A stretch of 64,000 nucleotides of DNA from Mycolicibacterium hodleri. GTDB taxonomy: Bacteria > Actinomycetota > Actinomycetes > Mycobacteriales > Mycobacteriaceae. Position numbers and translations under genes: made by a program. The stretch covers positions 62,001 to 126,000 of the forward strand of contig NZ_JACKTL010000027.1 in NCBI RefSeq assembly GCF_025822245.1, in the 5' to 3' direction. Below, one piece after another: positions 57,240 through 64,000 of the stretch; position 1 is the first letter of the stretch, and the number at the start of each line of letters is the position of its first letter. The notes under the pieces were generated by a model. That model searched no databases. It was given only the letters and a program-made list of their open reading frames with translations, and had not been told where the DNA came from.

Positions 57240-58502
57240 GTGAGTAACAACCAGGTGCCCTGGCAGACGAGCAATCAGCCACGGCAACGCACGTTCGCGC
57301 AGTCCACGAAGCTGCAGGACGTCCTCTACGAGATCCGTGGGCCCGTGCACCAGCACGCGGCGCGCCTCGAGTCGGACGGCCATCGCATCCTCAAGCTGAA
57401 CATCGGCAACCCCGCCCCGTTCGGCTTCGAGGCGCCCGACGTCATCATGCGCGACATGATCCAGGCACTCCCCTACGCCCAGGGGTACTCCGACTCCAAG
57501 GGCATCGTCTCGGCCCGCCGGGCAGTGGTCACCAAATACGAACTGGTGGACGGTTTCCCGTATCTGGACGTCGACGACGTCTACCTTGGCAACGGTGTCT
57601 CCGAGCTCATCACGATGACGCTGCAGGCACTGCTGGACAACGGCGACCAGGTGTTGATTCCCGCGCCGGACTACCCGCTGTGGACGGCGTCGACGGCATT
57701 GGCGGGCGGGACCCCCGTGCACTACCTGTGCGACGAGACGCAGGGCTGGATGCCGGACATCGCCGACATGGAGTCGAAGATCACCGAACGCACCAAGGCG
57801 CTCGTCGTGATCAACCCGAACAATCCGACCGGCGCGGTGTACAGCCGCGAAAACCTGCAGCAGATCGCGGATTTGGCCCGCAAGTACCAGTTGCTGCTGC
57901 TGGCCGACGAGATCTACGACAAGATCCTCTACGACGACGCCGAGCACATCGCGATGGCGTCGGTGGCACCCGACCAGCTGTGCCTGACGTTCAACGGATT
58001 GTCCAAGGCCTACCGCGTGGCCGGGTACCGCTCCGGCTGGCTGGCGATCACCGGACCCAAGGAGCACGCGGCCAGCTTCCTGGAGGGCATCAACCTGCTG
58101 TCCAACATGCGGCTGTGCCCGAATGTACCTGCGCAGCACGCCATTCAGGTGGCCCTCGGTGGCCACCAGAGCATCGACGACCTGGTCCTACCCGGTGGCC
58201 GACTGCTCGAACAGCGCGACGTCGCCTGGCACGCGCTCAACGAGATTCCCGGGGTGTCCTGCGCGAAGCCTCAGGGTGCGCTCTATGCGTTCCCCCGCCT
58301 CGACCCCGAGGTGCACGACATCCACGACGACGAGCAGTTGGTGCTCGACCTGCTGCTCCAGGAGAAGATCCTGGTGGTGCAGGGCACCGGATTCAACTGG
58401 CCCGCACCCGATCACCTTCGCATCGTGACGCTGCCGTGGGCCCGTGACCTCACCAACGCCATCGACCGGTTGGGCAACTTCCTGGCCAGCTACCGGCAGT
58501 AG
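57240..58502 (+). CDS. aspC: PLP-dependent aminotransferase AspC-like (fold type I)
   Basis: About 420 residues. Class I/II aminotransferase: substrate loop LNIGNPAPFGFEAP, NPNNPTGAVYSRE with the conserved Asn-Pro pair, ADEIYDKILYDD (Asp that holds the pyridine N), and Schiff-base Lys in FNGLSKAYRVAGYRSGW. The sequence closely follows Rv0337c of M. tuberculosis as I remember it, which also neighbours the iron-sulfur reductase. Probably aspartate/glutamate or alanine transamination with 2-oxoglutarate. GTG start at 57240; earlier in-frame codons lack family sequence. Confidence 0.92.
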   Translation: MSNNQVPWQTSNQPRQRTFAQSTKLQDVLYEIRGPVHQHAARLESDGHRILKLNIGNPAPFGFEAPDVIMRDMIQALPYAQGYSDSKGIVSARRAVVTKYELVDGFPYLDVDDVYLGNGVSELITMTLQALLDNGDQVLIPAPDYPLWTASTALAGGTPVHYLCDETQGWMPDIADMESKITERTKALVVINPNNPTGAVYSRENLQQIADLARKYQLLLLADEIYDKILYDDAEHIAMASVAPDQLCLTFNGLSKAYRVAGYRSGWLAITGPKEHAASFLEGINLLSNMRLCPNVPAQHAIQVALGGHQSIDDLVLPGGRLLEQRDVAWHALNEIPGVSCAKPQGALYAFPRLDPEVHDIHDDEQLVLDLLLQEKILVVQGTGFNWPAPDHLRIVTLPWARDLTNAIDRLGNFLASYRQ

Positions 58503-58543
58503 TCACCACCAGTACCTCTCGCGACCACCTCTACCCTGGCCGA

Positions 58544-59770
58544 GTGGCGCATTCGCACTCGCACTCCATGTCCTCCGGTCCAGCGCCACTTGGGCCGATG
58601 GCGGCCAAGATCGTCGTCGGACTGCTCGTCGCGATCGGGGTGGCGGTCATCGGCGGGATGGTGCTGCTGTGGCCCAGCCACAGCAGCGTCGACGTGCCGC
58701 TGCCGTTCCAGAACGCCGCGGGCGGCGCCGTCACCACCGAATCCGGCCGCGTGGTGTCCAGCGCCCAGGGCCCGTGCGGCAGCCCCTCGGCGGGCGGGGT
58801 GCTGACGTCCGCCCCGGTCGCCGCGCAACTCGGCGGTGGGGAGTGCGTCCAATCCCTCGTCGAGATCGGTTCGGGTCCGAACAAGGGGGCCGACACCCTG
58901 CTGGAGTTCAGCGGTGGGCCCGGCCAGCCGAGCCTCGCCGTCGGCGACGAGGTTCGCGTCAGCAGACAGGTCGACCAGAACGGCACGACGACGTACGCCT
59001 TCTACGACTTCGAGCGCAGTTGGCCACTGGGGATCGTGGCGGCGCTGTTCGCGGTCGTGGTGGTCGCGGTGGCCCGGTGGCGCGGCCTGCGCGCGATCGT
59101 CGGCATCGCGGTGGCGTTCGGCGTCCTGATGGTGTTCCTGTTGCCGGCGCTGCGCGACGGGGCCCCCGCCGTACCCGTGTCCCTGGTGGCCTCCGGGGCG
59201 ATCCTGTACGCCGTCATCTACCTTGCGCACGGGGTGAGCCTGCGTACCAGTGCCGCCCTGCTCGGCACCCTGACCGCGCTGTTGCTCGCGGCCGGATTGT
59301 CTTGGGCGACAATCGAATTGGTGCACCTGACCGGCTTGTCTGAGGACCAGAACAACGAGGTCGCCGCCTACCTGGGCAACGTGTCGATCACCGGCCTGCT
59401 GCTCGCCGGGTTCATCATCGGGTCACTCGGCGTGCTGAACGACGTGACGGTCACCCAGGCGTCGACGGCCTTCGAGATCGCCGAGCACGGCGCCAACCGC
59501 CGGGCCATCTTCACCGGCGCGATGCGCGTCGGCCGCGACCACATCGCCAGCACCGTCTACACGCTGGTGTTGGCCTACGCCGGCAGCGCACTGCCGCTGC
59601 TGCTGTTGTTCAGCGTCGCCAACCGATCCCTCGGCGACGTGCTGACCAGTGAGAGCGTGGCCATCGAGGTCACACGGTCCGCGGTCGGCGGCATCGCGCT
59701 GGCCCTGTCGGTGCCGCTGACGACGGGCATCGCCGCCGTGCTCGCGACACCGCAGACCCGGAAGGCCTAG
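58544..59770 (+). CDS. YibE/F family membrane protein
   Basis: 408 residues. A His-rich N-terminus (HSHSHSM), one N-terminal helix, an extracytoplasmic domain of about 110 residues with two Cys, and then about seven helices containing GLLLAGFIIGSLGVLNDVTV, then TQASTAFEIAEHGANRRAIF, the signature of the YibE/F family. Transported substrate unknown. GTG start 42 bases after aspC, so co-transcription is likely. Its TAG overlaps the convergent gene's stop (CTAG). Confidence 0.87.
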   Translation: MAHSHSHSMSSGPAPLGPMAAKIVVGLLVAIGVAVIGGMVLLWPSHSSVDVPLPFQNAAGGAVTTESGRVVSSAQGPCGSPSAGGVLTSAPVAAQLGGGECVQSLVEIGSGPNKGADTLLEFSGGPGQPSLAVGDEVRVSRQVDQNGTTTYAFYDFERSWPLGIVAALFAVVVVAVARWRGLRAIVGIAVAFGVLMVFLLPALRDGAPAVPVSLVASGAILYAVIYLAHGVSLRTSAALLGTLTALLLAAGLSWATIELVHLTGLSEDQNNEVAAYLGNVSITGLLLAGFIIGSLGVLNDVTVTQASTAFEIAEHGANRRAIFTGAMRVGRDHIASTVYTLVLAYAGSALPLLLLFSVANRSLGDVLTSESVAIEVTRSAVGGIALALSVPLTTGIAAVLATPQTRKA

Positions 59771-60516
59771 AACGGGGTGGCCTCGAGCCAGGTGTCCCAG
59801 ACCGCCTCGTCGCCGAAGACCTCGAGACCCGCGTCGGCGGTGGTGCGACGCCGGGTCAACGCCAGGAACAGGTCGACGGCGCTGCCGCGCACCGCCGCCT
59901 CACCCTTGGCGTGCGCGTGCGACCACCCCAGGCCGTCCTCGTCATTGGTGATCGTCCACTCCCCGGTGGGGCCGAGCCCGTCGTCGGTGGCGTGCAGGTG
60001 CAGCGTCGTGCCCCGCGCCAGCGGCGGGTGGTGGCGGTCGGCCCCGGCGGCGGCAAGGGTGATCCACTCGCTGATGCCGTCGCCCGCCAGCTCGGCGGGC
60101 AGCTCGTAGGTGCCGCCGACGGCGAGGACCGCGTCGGCGCGGTGGACGGTTGCCTCGTGCACGCGACGGCGGATCCACCAGCCCGCCGGCTTCGGCCCGT
60201 TGAACGTCCACACCCGGGTCTCGGCCCCCACGCGGTCGACGGCGTCGATCACCGCCTGGGCGCCCGCGTTCAGCCAGTCGACCGCACCGTCGGTGTCACC
60301 GGGCGGCTTGCCACCCCGGACGTCGCGGGGGTCGAGCGGGTCGTGCCGCCGCTCGGCGATGATCTGCGCCGACCAGAGATGGCCCCGCCCTACGTGTTTG
60401 AGCAGCTGATTCATCGTCCAACCGGGGCAGGACGACACCGGAGTCTCGGGGTCGGCGGTTCGGATGACCTCACCGAGGGCCCGGGTCTCCCCGAGCAGCG
60501 TTGCGCGGAAGTCCAC
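59767..60516 (-). CDS. maleylpyruvate isomerase family (mycothiol-dependent, DinB-like) protein
   Basis: 249 residues. An N-terminal DinB-type helical bundle with metal-binding His (SCPGWTMNQLLKHVGRGHLWSA) and the family segment RRRVHEATVHRADAVLA, then a C-terminal SCP2-like beta domain. Family enzymes use mycothiol as cofactor. GTG start; it follows the P450 gene by two bases on the same strand and is probably co-transcribed. The actual reaction is unknown. Confidence 0.87.
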   Translation of the reverse strand: MDFRATLLGETRALGEVIRTADPETPVSSCPGWTMNQLLKHVGRGHLWSAQIIAERRHDPLDPRDVRGGKPPGDTDGAVDWLNAGAQAVIDAVDRVGAETRVWTFNGPKPAGWWIRRRVHEATVHRADAVLAVGGTYELPAELAGDGISEWITLAAAGADRHHPPLARGTTLHLHATDDGLGPTGEWTITNDEDGLGWSHAHAKGEAAVRGSAVDLFLALTRRRTTADAGLEVFGDEAVWDTWLEATPF

Positions 60517-60518
60517 GC

Positions 60519-61856
60519 CTAAGAAGGTACCGCCGCACGAGCCTCGCCGAGCGTGATCGGCAACGTCGCCCACCCGCGCAGCACCCGCGTGTCGCGACGA
60601 GTGCCGTCCCCGGCGAGTCGCGCGTCCGGATAGCGGTCGAAGAAGGCCCGGAGCCCCACCTCTCCCTCCGCACGGGCCAGCGCCGCGCCGAGGCAGAAGT
60701 GGCGGCCGCCGGAGAACGAGAGGTGCTTGCCGGCGTTGTCGCGGGTGACGTCGAAGCGGTGTGGGTCGGCGAACACCGCGGGGTCGCGGTTGGCGCCGGC
60801 CAGATACAGGATGACGAGTTCACCGGCGGCGATCTGGCGCCCCGCGACCTCGGTGTCGACGCGCGCCATGCGGGCACTCAGCTGCACCGGCGACTCCAGC
60901 CGCAGGATCTCCTCGACCGCACCCGGCCACAGCTCGGGGTCGTCGCGAAGCTTCGCCAACTGGTCGGGATGCTCGAGCAGGATCCGAATGCCGTTGCCCA
61001 GCAGGTTGACCGTGGTTTCGAACCCCGCGGCGAGCACCAGGCCCGCGGTCGCCCGTAGCTCTTCGTCGTCGAGCCGCGTGCTGTCGTCCCCGGCCGCGAT
61101 GATCTGGCTCATCAGGTCGTCACCCGGATGCCGCTTGAGGCGGCCGAGGTGCTGCGCGAGCCACGTGTTGAAGCCGTCCAGGCCGCGCTCGACGCGCAGG
61201 TACTGATCCCACGACAGGCCGACGTCGAGGCTCGGCGCGGCCAGCTCGCCGAACTCGAGGATCCGGGGCCGGTCGTGGTCGGGCACGCCGAGGATGTCGC
61301 CGATGACCGTGACCGGCAGCTGGGCGCAGTAGGCGTCTACGACGTCGACGCGGTCGGTCGGCCCCGCCTCGACGCCGTCGAGCAGGTCGAGCGCCGCCTG
61401 CTGCACGCGTTCCCGCAGCGCCGCAACGGCTCTGGTGGTGAACACCGACGACACGGTCTTGCGGTAGCGGGTGTGCTCCGGCGGTTCCACCGACAGCATC
61501 GACGGCGGCAGCAACGGGTGCAGCCGCCCCTTGACGGTCGTCTTCTGCTCCAGCCATCCCAGCGGTCCGGGCAGGGTCTTGCCGATCGCGGTGACGGAGA
61601 AGTCGTCGGACCGCAGAAGTTGGTGAGCCAGTGCGTGGTCGGCGGTGAGCCACGCCGCGCGGCCGCGCACCAAGGGACCGTGCCGGCGCAGCTCGTCGGC
61701 GAAGCCACCGGGATCTGCGCGCACCGCGGGGTCGGCGATCAGCCTGCCCTGCATGTCGCCGCGCTTGGCCCCGAAGGCCGCCAGCCCTCTGATCACCCCG
61801 TGCAGCGCGAACCAGTGCACTCGCTGCTTGAACTTCGGCCGGACCGCCCGTGTCAT
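60519..61856 (-). CDS. cytochrome P450, CYP140-like
   Basis: 445 residues. I-helix GLVLAAGFETTVNLLGNGI (with an unusual AGFETT in place of AGxDTT), K-helix EEILRLESPVQL (ExxR) and haem loop FSGGRHFCLGAALAR (Cys near residue 389). The whole sequence, from HWFALHGVIRGLAAFGAKRG to the end, follows M. tuberculosis CYP140A1 (Rv1880c) closely as remembered. Needs external ferredoxin; physiological substrate unknown. ATG overlaps the upstream DUF1330 stop (ATGA). Confidence 0.9.
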   Translation of the reverse strand: MTRAVRPKFKQRVHWFALHGVIRGLAAFGAKRGDMQGRLIADPAVRADPGGFADELRRHGPLVRGRAAWLTADHALAHQLLRSDDFSVTAIGKTLPGPLGWLEQKTTVKGRLHPLLPPSMLSVEPPEHTRYRKTVSSVFTTRAVAALRERVQQAALDLLDGVEAGPTDRVDVVDAYCAQLPVTVIGDILGVPDHDRPRILEFGELAAPSLDVGLSWDQYLRVERGLDGFNTWLAQHLGRLKRHPGDDLMSQIIAAGDDSTRLDDEELRATAGLVLAAGFETTVNLLGNGIRILLEHPDQLAKLRDDPELWPGAVEEILRLESPVQLSARMARVDTEVAGRQIAAGELVILYLAGANRDPAVFADPHRFDVTRDNAGKHLSFSGGRHFCLGAALARAEGEVGLRAFFDRYPDARLAGDGTRRDTRVLRGWATLPITLGEARAAVPS

Positions 61857-62179
61857 GACCCGAGCTTAAGCACCGGTCGCAGATCGTCCAACCGGTCGAA
61901 GAGTTGCCAGACGTACGCCGACGTTCCGTTCTCGCGGTGGGCGTGCAGATCGGCCAGGGTCGGGTCGTTGCAGTACCCGTCGAAGGCATCCTCGTCCGGC
62001 CACTCGACCAAGATCAGCACCTGGCGGCCCGCGACCTCGCCCTGGACGTTCTCGCGGAACTTGCCCAGCGCCACGACCTTGCCGCCGTAGCGGGCGACCT
62101 CGGCGACCGACCGCTTGGAGTAGGCCAGATACTCGTCGCGGTCGGCGACGTCGAACAGGTTCAGCGCGTAGACGGTCAT
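61853..62179 (-). CDS. DUF1330 family protein
   Basis: 108 residues, ferredoxin-like (dimeric alpha/beta barrel) fold. NLFDVADRDEYLAYSKRSVAEVARYGGKV and QVLILVEWPDEDAFDGYCNDP are typical of DUF1330. No catalytic residue can be assigned. Directly coupled to the P450 downstream, so a partner in the same pathway is possible. Confidence 0.85.
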   Translation of the reverse strand: MTVYALNLFDVADRDEYLAYSKRSVAEVARYGGKVVALGKFRENVQGEVAGRQVLILVEWPDEDAFDGYCNDPTLADLHAHRENGTSAYVWQLFDRLDDLRPVLKLGS

Positions 62180-62188
62180 GCCTGCACG

Positions 62189-63529
62189 CTACGACGCAAT
62201 GGGCTCCGGTATCCGGCGGCCCAACGCGAACACCCGCCAGCCCGCCGACTGCCACGTCGTGACGTCGAGGCAGTTGCGGCCGTCGACGACGACCTTCGAG
62301 CGGACCGTCGCGGCGAGATCGGCCGGGTCGAGGTCGACGAACTCCTGCCACTCGGTGAGCACCAGCACCGCGTCGGCTCGGTCGCAGGCCTCGAGCACCG
62401 ACGCCGAGTAGTTCAGGGTCGGGAAGACGCGGCGCGAGTTGTCCATCGCCTTGGGGTCGTACACGTTGACGGTGGCCCCGTTGAGTTGGAGCAGGCCCGC
62501 GACGTTCAGTGCCGGGGAGTCCCGAACGTCGTCGGATTCGGGCTTGAAGGCGGCGCCGAGGACGGCCACGTTGGCCCCGAGCAGGGACCCGCCGCACGCC
62601 GTGGTCGCCAGCTCCACCATCCGCGTGCGACGGCGCATGTTGATGCTGTCCACCTCGCGCAGGAAGGTCAGTGCGTGGTTGGCACCCAGTTCGCCGGCGC
62701 GCGCCATGAACGCACGGATGTCCTTGGGCAGACAACCGCCGCCAAAACCCAAGCCGGCGTTGAGGAATCGTCGCCCGATCCGCGGATCGTAACCGAGCGC
62801 GTCGGCGAGCATCGTCACGTCGGCGTCCGCGGCCTCACACACCTCGGAGATGGCGTTGATGAACGAGATCTTGGTGGCCAGGAAGGCGTTCGCCGACACC
62901 TTGACCAGCTCGGCGGTCTGCAGGTCGGTGACCAGCAGCGGCACGCCGGTCTCGAGGATGGGGGCGTACAGCTGGCGCATCGCGGCCTCGGGCAGGCGTG
63001 AATCCGGTTGCACGCCAAGCACGATGCGATCGGGGTGCAGCGTGTCCTGCACGGCGAAGCCCTCCCGCAAGAACTCCGGATTCCAGGCGATCTCCACGCT
63101 GACTCCCGGCGGCGCCAGCAGACGCGCCCGCTCGGCGAGGTCGGCCGCCGTGCCCACCGGCACCGTCGACTTGCCCACGATCACCGCGGACCGCTTGAGG
63201 CGAGGCACCAGTTGGTCGATCACCGCGTGCACGTGGCACAGGTCGGCGCCGTACTCGCCCTTCTTCTGCGGCGTTCCGACGCCGAGGAAGTGCACGTCGG
63301 CGAAGTCGACCGCCGCGTCGTAGTCGGTGGTGAATTGCAGTCGGCCCGCATCGAGGTTGTCGCGCAACACCTTTCGCAGCCCTGGCTCGTAGAAGGGGAT
63401 CTCACCCGAGGCGAGTTTGGCCACCTTGCCCGAGTCGACGTCGACGCCGATGACCTCGTGACCGAGTTCGGCCATCCCCGCGGCGTGGGTCGCGCCGAGG
63501 TACCCCGTACCGAACACAGTGCATCGCAT
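62189..63529 (-). CDS. udgA: UDP-glucose 6-dehydrogenase
   Basis: 446 residues. Oxidises UDP-glucose twice to UDP-glucuronate using NAD+. Rossmann motif VFGTGYLGATHAAGMAELGH at the N-terminus, STVPVGTA, EFLREGFAVQDTLHPDRIVLG, Lys in VKVSANAFLATKISFINA, catalytic Cys in GFGGGCLPKDIRAF, and the C-terminal AFKPESDDVRDSPAL. Like M. tuberculosis UdgA (Rv0322) in length. First gene of the downstream minus-strand run; product feeds envelope glycan synthesis. Confidence 0.94.
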   Translation of the reverse strand: MRCTVFGTGYLGATHAAGMAELGHEVIGVDVDSGKVAKLASGEIPFYEPGLRKVLRDNLDAGRLQFTTDYDAAVDFADVHFLGVGTPQKKGEYGADLCHVHAVIDQLVPRLKRSAVIVGKSTVPVGTAADLAERARLLAPPGVSVEIAWNPEFLREGFAVQDTLHPDRIVLGVQPDSRLPEAAMRQLYAPILETGVPLLVTDLQTAELVKVSANAFLATKISFINAISEVCEAADADVTMLADALGYDPRIGRRFLNAGLGFGGGCLPKDIRAFMARAGELGANHALTFLREVDSINMRRRTRMVELATTACGGSLLGANVAVLGAAFKPESDDVRDSPALNVAGLLQLNGATVNVYDPKAMDNSRRVFPTLNYSASVLEACDRADAVLVLTEWQEFVDLDPADLAATVRSKVVVDGRNCLDVTTWQSAGWRVFALGRRIPEPIAS

Positions 63530-63609
63530 AGTGCCTGAATATGCTCGCGCGATGAGCTAACCGCAAAGTGACACCGAGCGGCAGACCAACGGTGGGTGAC
63601 GAGTAGGCG

Positions 63610-64000
63610 TCAGCGACCGGGGGCGCAGAAGATCAGGAAGCAGTTCTGGCCGCCGCCACGTCCTCCGCCGGGGCCGTCGTCACCGCGGCCAGGTCGGCCG
63701 TCGTTGCCACCGGAGCCCGGCCAGCCACCGTGACCGCTCGAGCCGGGCCAGCCGTCGTCGCCGCGAGACGGACCCTGGTTGCTCGGCGGTTGCCACGGAT
63801 TCTGGGGCTGCTGTTGCCACGGCGGCTGCTGCGGCTGCCACTGCGGTTGTTGTTGCCACGGCGACTGCTGCTGCGGGTACTGCCCGTACTGGCCGTACTG
63901 GCCGTACTGCGGATACTGCTGCACCGGTGGGTTGAAGACGTTGGGCAGCAACGGTGGGATGACCGCGGGCACCGGCGGGGCCACCACGGGCGGTGCCGGG
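63610..64000 (-). CDS. Pro/Gln/Gly-rich protein, 5' end beyond window
   Basis: At least 130 residues visible, open to the window edge on the N-terminal side (the frame reads on through PAPPVVAPPVP). Composition: Pro-rich, then YGQYGQYGQY-type and WQQQPQW-type Gln-rich repeats, then Gly/Asp-rich, ending QNCFLIFCAPGR with a Cys pair. This looks like a disordered, probably exported mycobacterial protein. In-frame GTG codons at 63987 and 63984 are possible starts, but a start outside the window is more likely. Confidence 0.6.
   Translation of the reverse strand, partial: PAPPVVAPPVPAVIPPLLPNVFNPPVQQYPQYGQYGQYGQYPQQQSPWQQQPQWQPQQPPWQQQPQNPWQPPSNQGPSRGDDGWPGSSGHGGWPGSGGNDGRPGRGDDGPGGGRGGGQNCFLIFCAPGR

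Overview
The window is high-GC actinobacterial DNA from a mycobacterium, probably a fast-growing Mycolicibacterium-type species. The evidence is mycothione reductase, an iniB-iniA-iniC operon with an IniR-like regulator, HspR with HAIR-type operators, a CYP140-like P450, an F420/LLM-type oxidoreductase, UDP-glucose dehydrogenase, and many GTG starts and ATGA/GTGA overlaps. Several blocks match Mycobacterium tuberculosis neighbourhoods as I remember them (Rv0337c-Rv0343, Rv0350-Rv0353, Rv0384c-Rv0385), but with other genes between them. Assignments rest on reading motifs and remembered family sequences; no search was run.

Layout. 1-9909: truncated clpB, a GGDEF-EAL c-di-GMP enzyme, a PerM/AI-2E type membrane protein, an XRE regulator convergent with two overlapping ClpP-like genes (one lacking the catalytic serine), a GAP-family membrane protein, a flavohaemoglobin-like reductase and an aldose-1-epimerase. 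9902-16133: three GT87 (DUF2029) mannosyltransferase-like paralogues around an acyltransferase-3/SGNH fusion. 16134-21036: a low-information stretch with a possible gene remnant, then dnaK-grpE-dnaJ-hspR. 21037-30530: a GntR regulator divergent from a tightly coupled seven-gene transport/hydrolysis/phosphotransfer operon, plus a convergent amidase. 30760-36634: a small secreted protein, a four-gene hydrolase/HD operon divergent from a GlxA-type regulator, a class II aldolase-like gene and a lipoprotein. 36673-43320: mtr-zwf-GH15-TIGR03085 (overlapping), an LLM oxidoreductase and a Thr-rich membrane protein. 43353-56602: iniC, iniA, iniB and an IniB-like gene on the minus strand, then a membrane-anchored Hsp70-like protein, iniR and an iron-sulfur reductase with a repeat tail on the plus strand. 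56632-64000: a secreted protein, aspC-like aminotransferase, YibE/F, a maleylpyruvate-isomerase-family protein, CYP140-like P450, DUF1330, udgA and a truncated Pro/Gln-rich protein.

How the parts fit. The two chaperone operons (clpB and dnaK) share a HAIR-type operator and a GGAA(C/T)-N18-GTT promoter-like element, as expected for HspR control of sigma-H/E type heat-shock promoters. The envelope-stress block is unified by arrays of TTAGGGG placed at similar distances upstream of iniB and of the IniB-like gene. The latter array also lies in front of the divergent Hsp70-like/iniR operon. The mtr-zwf pair couples NADPH production to mycothiol disulfide reduction.

Most worth a second look: the catalytically asymmetric ClpP pair with its HTH gene; the TTAGGGG arrays and the Hsp70-like membrane protein of the ini region; and the GntR-controlled operon, whose substrate I cannot name.
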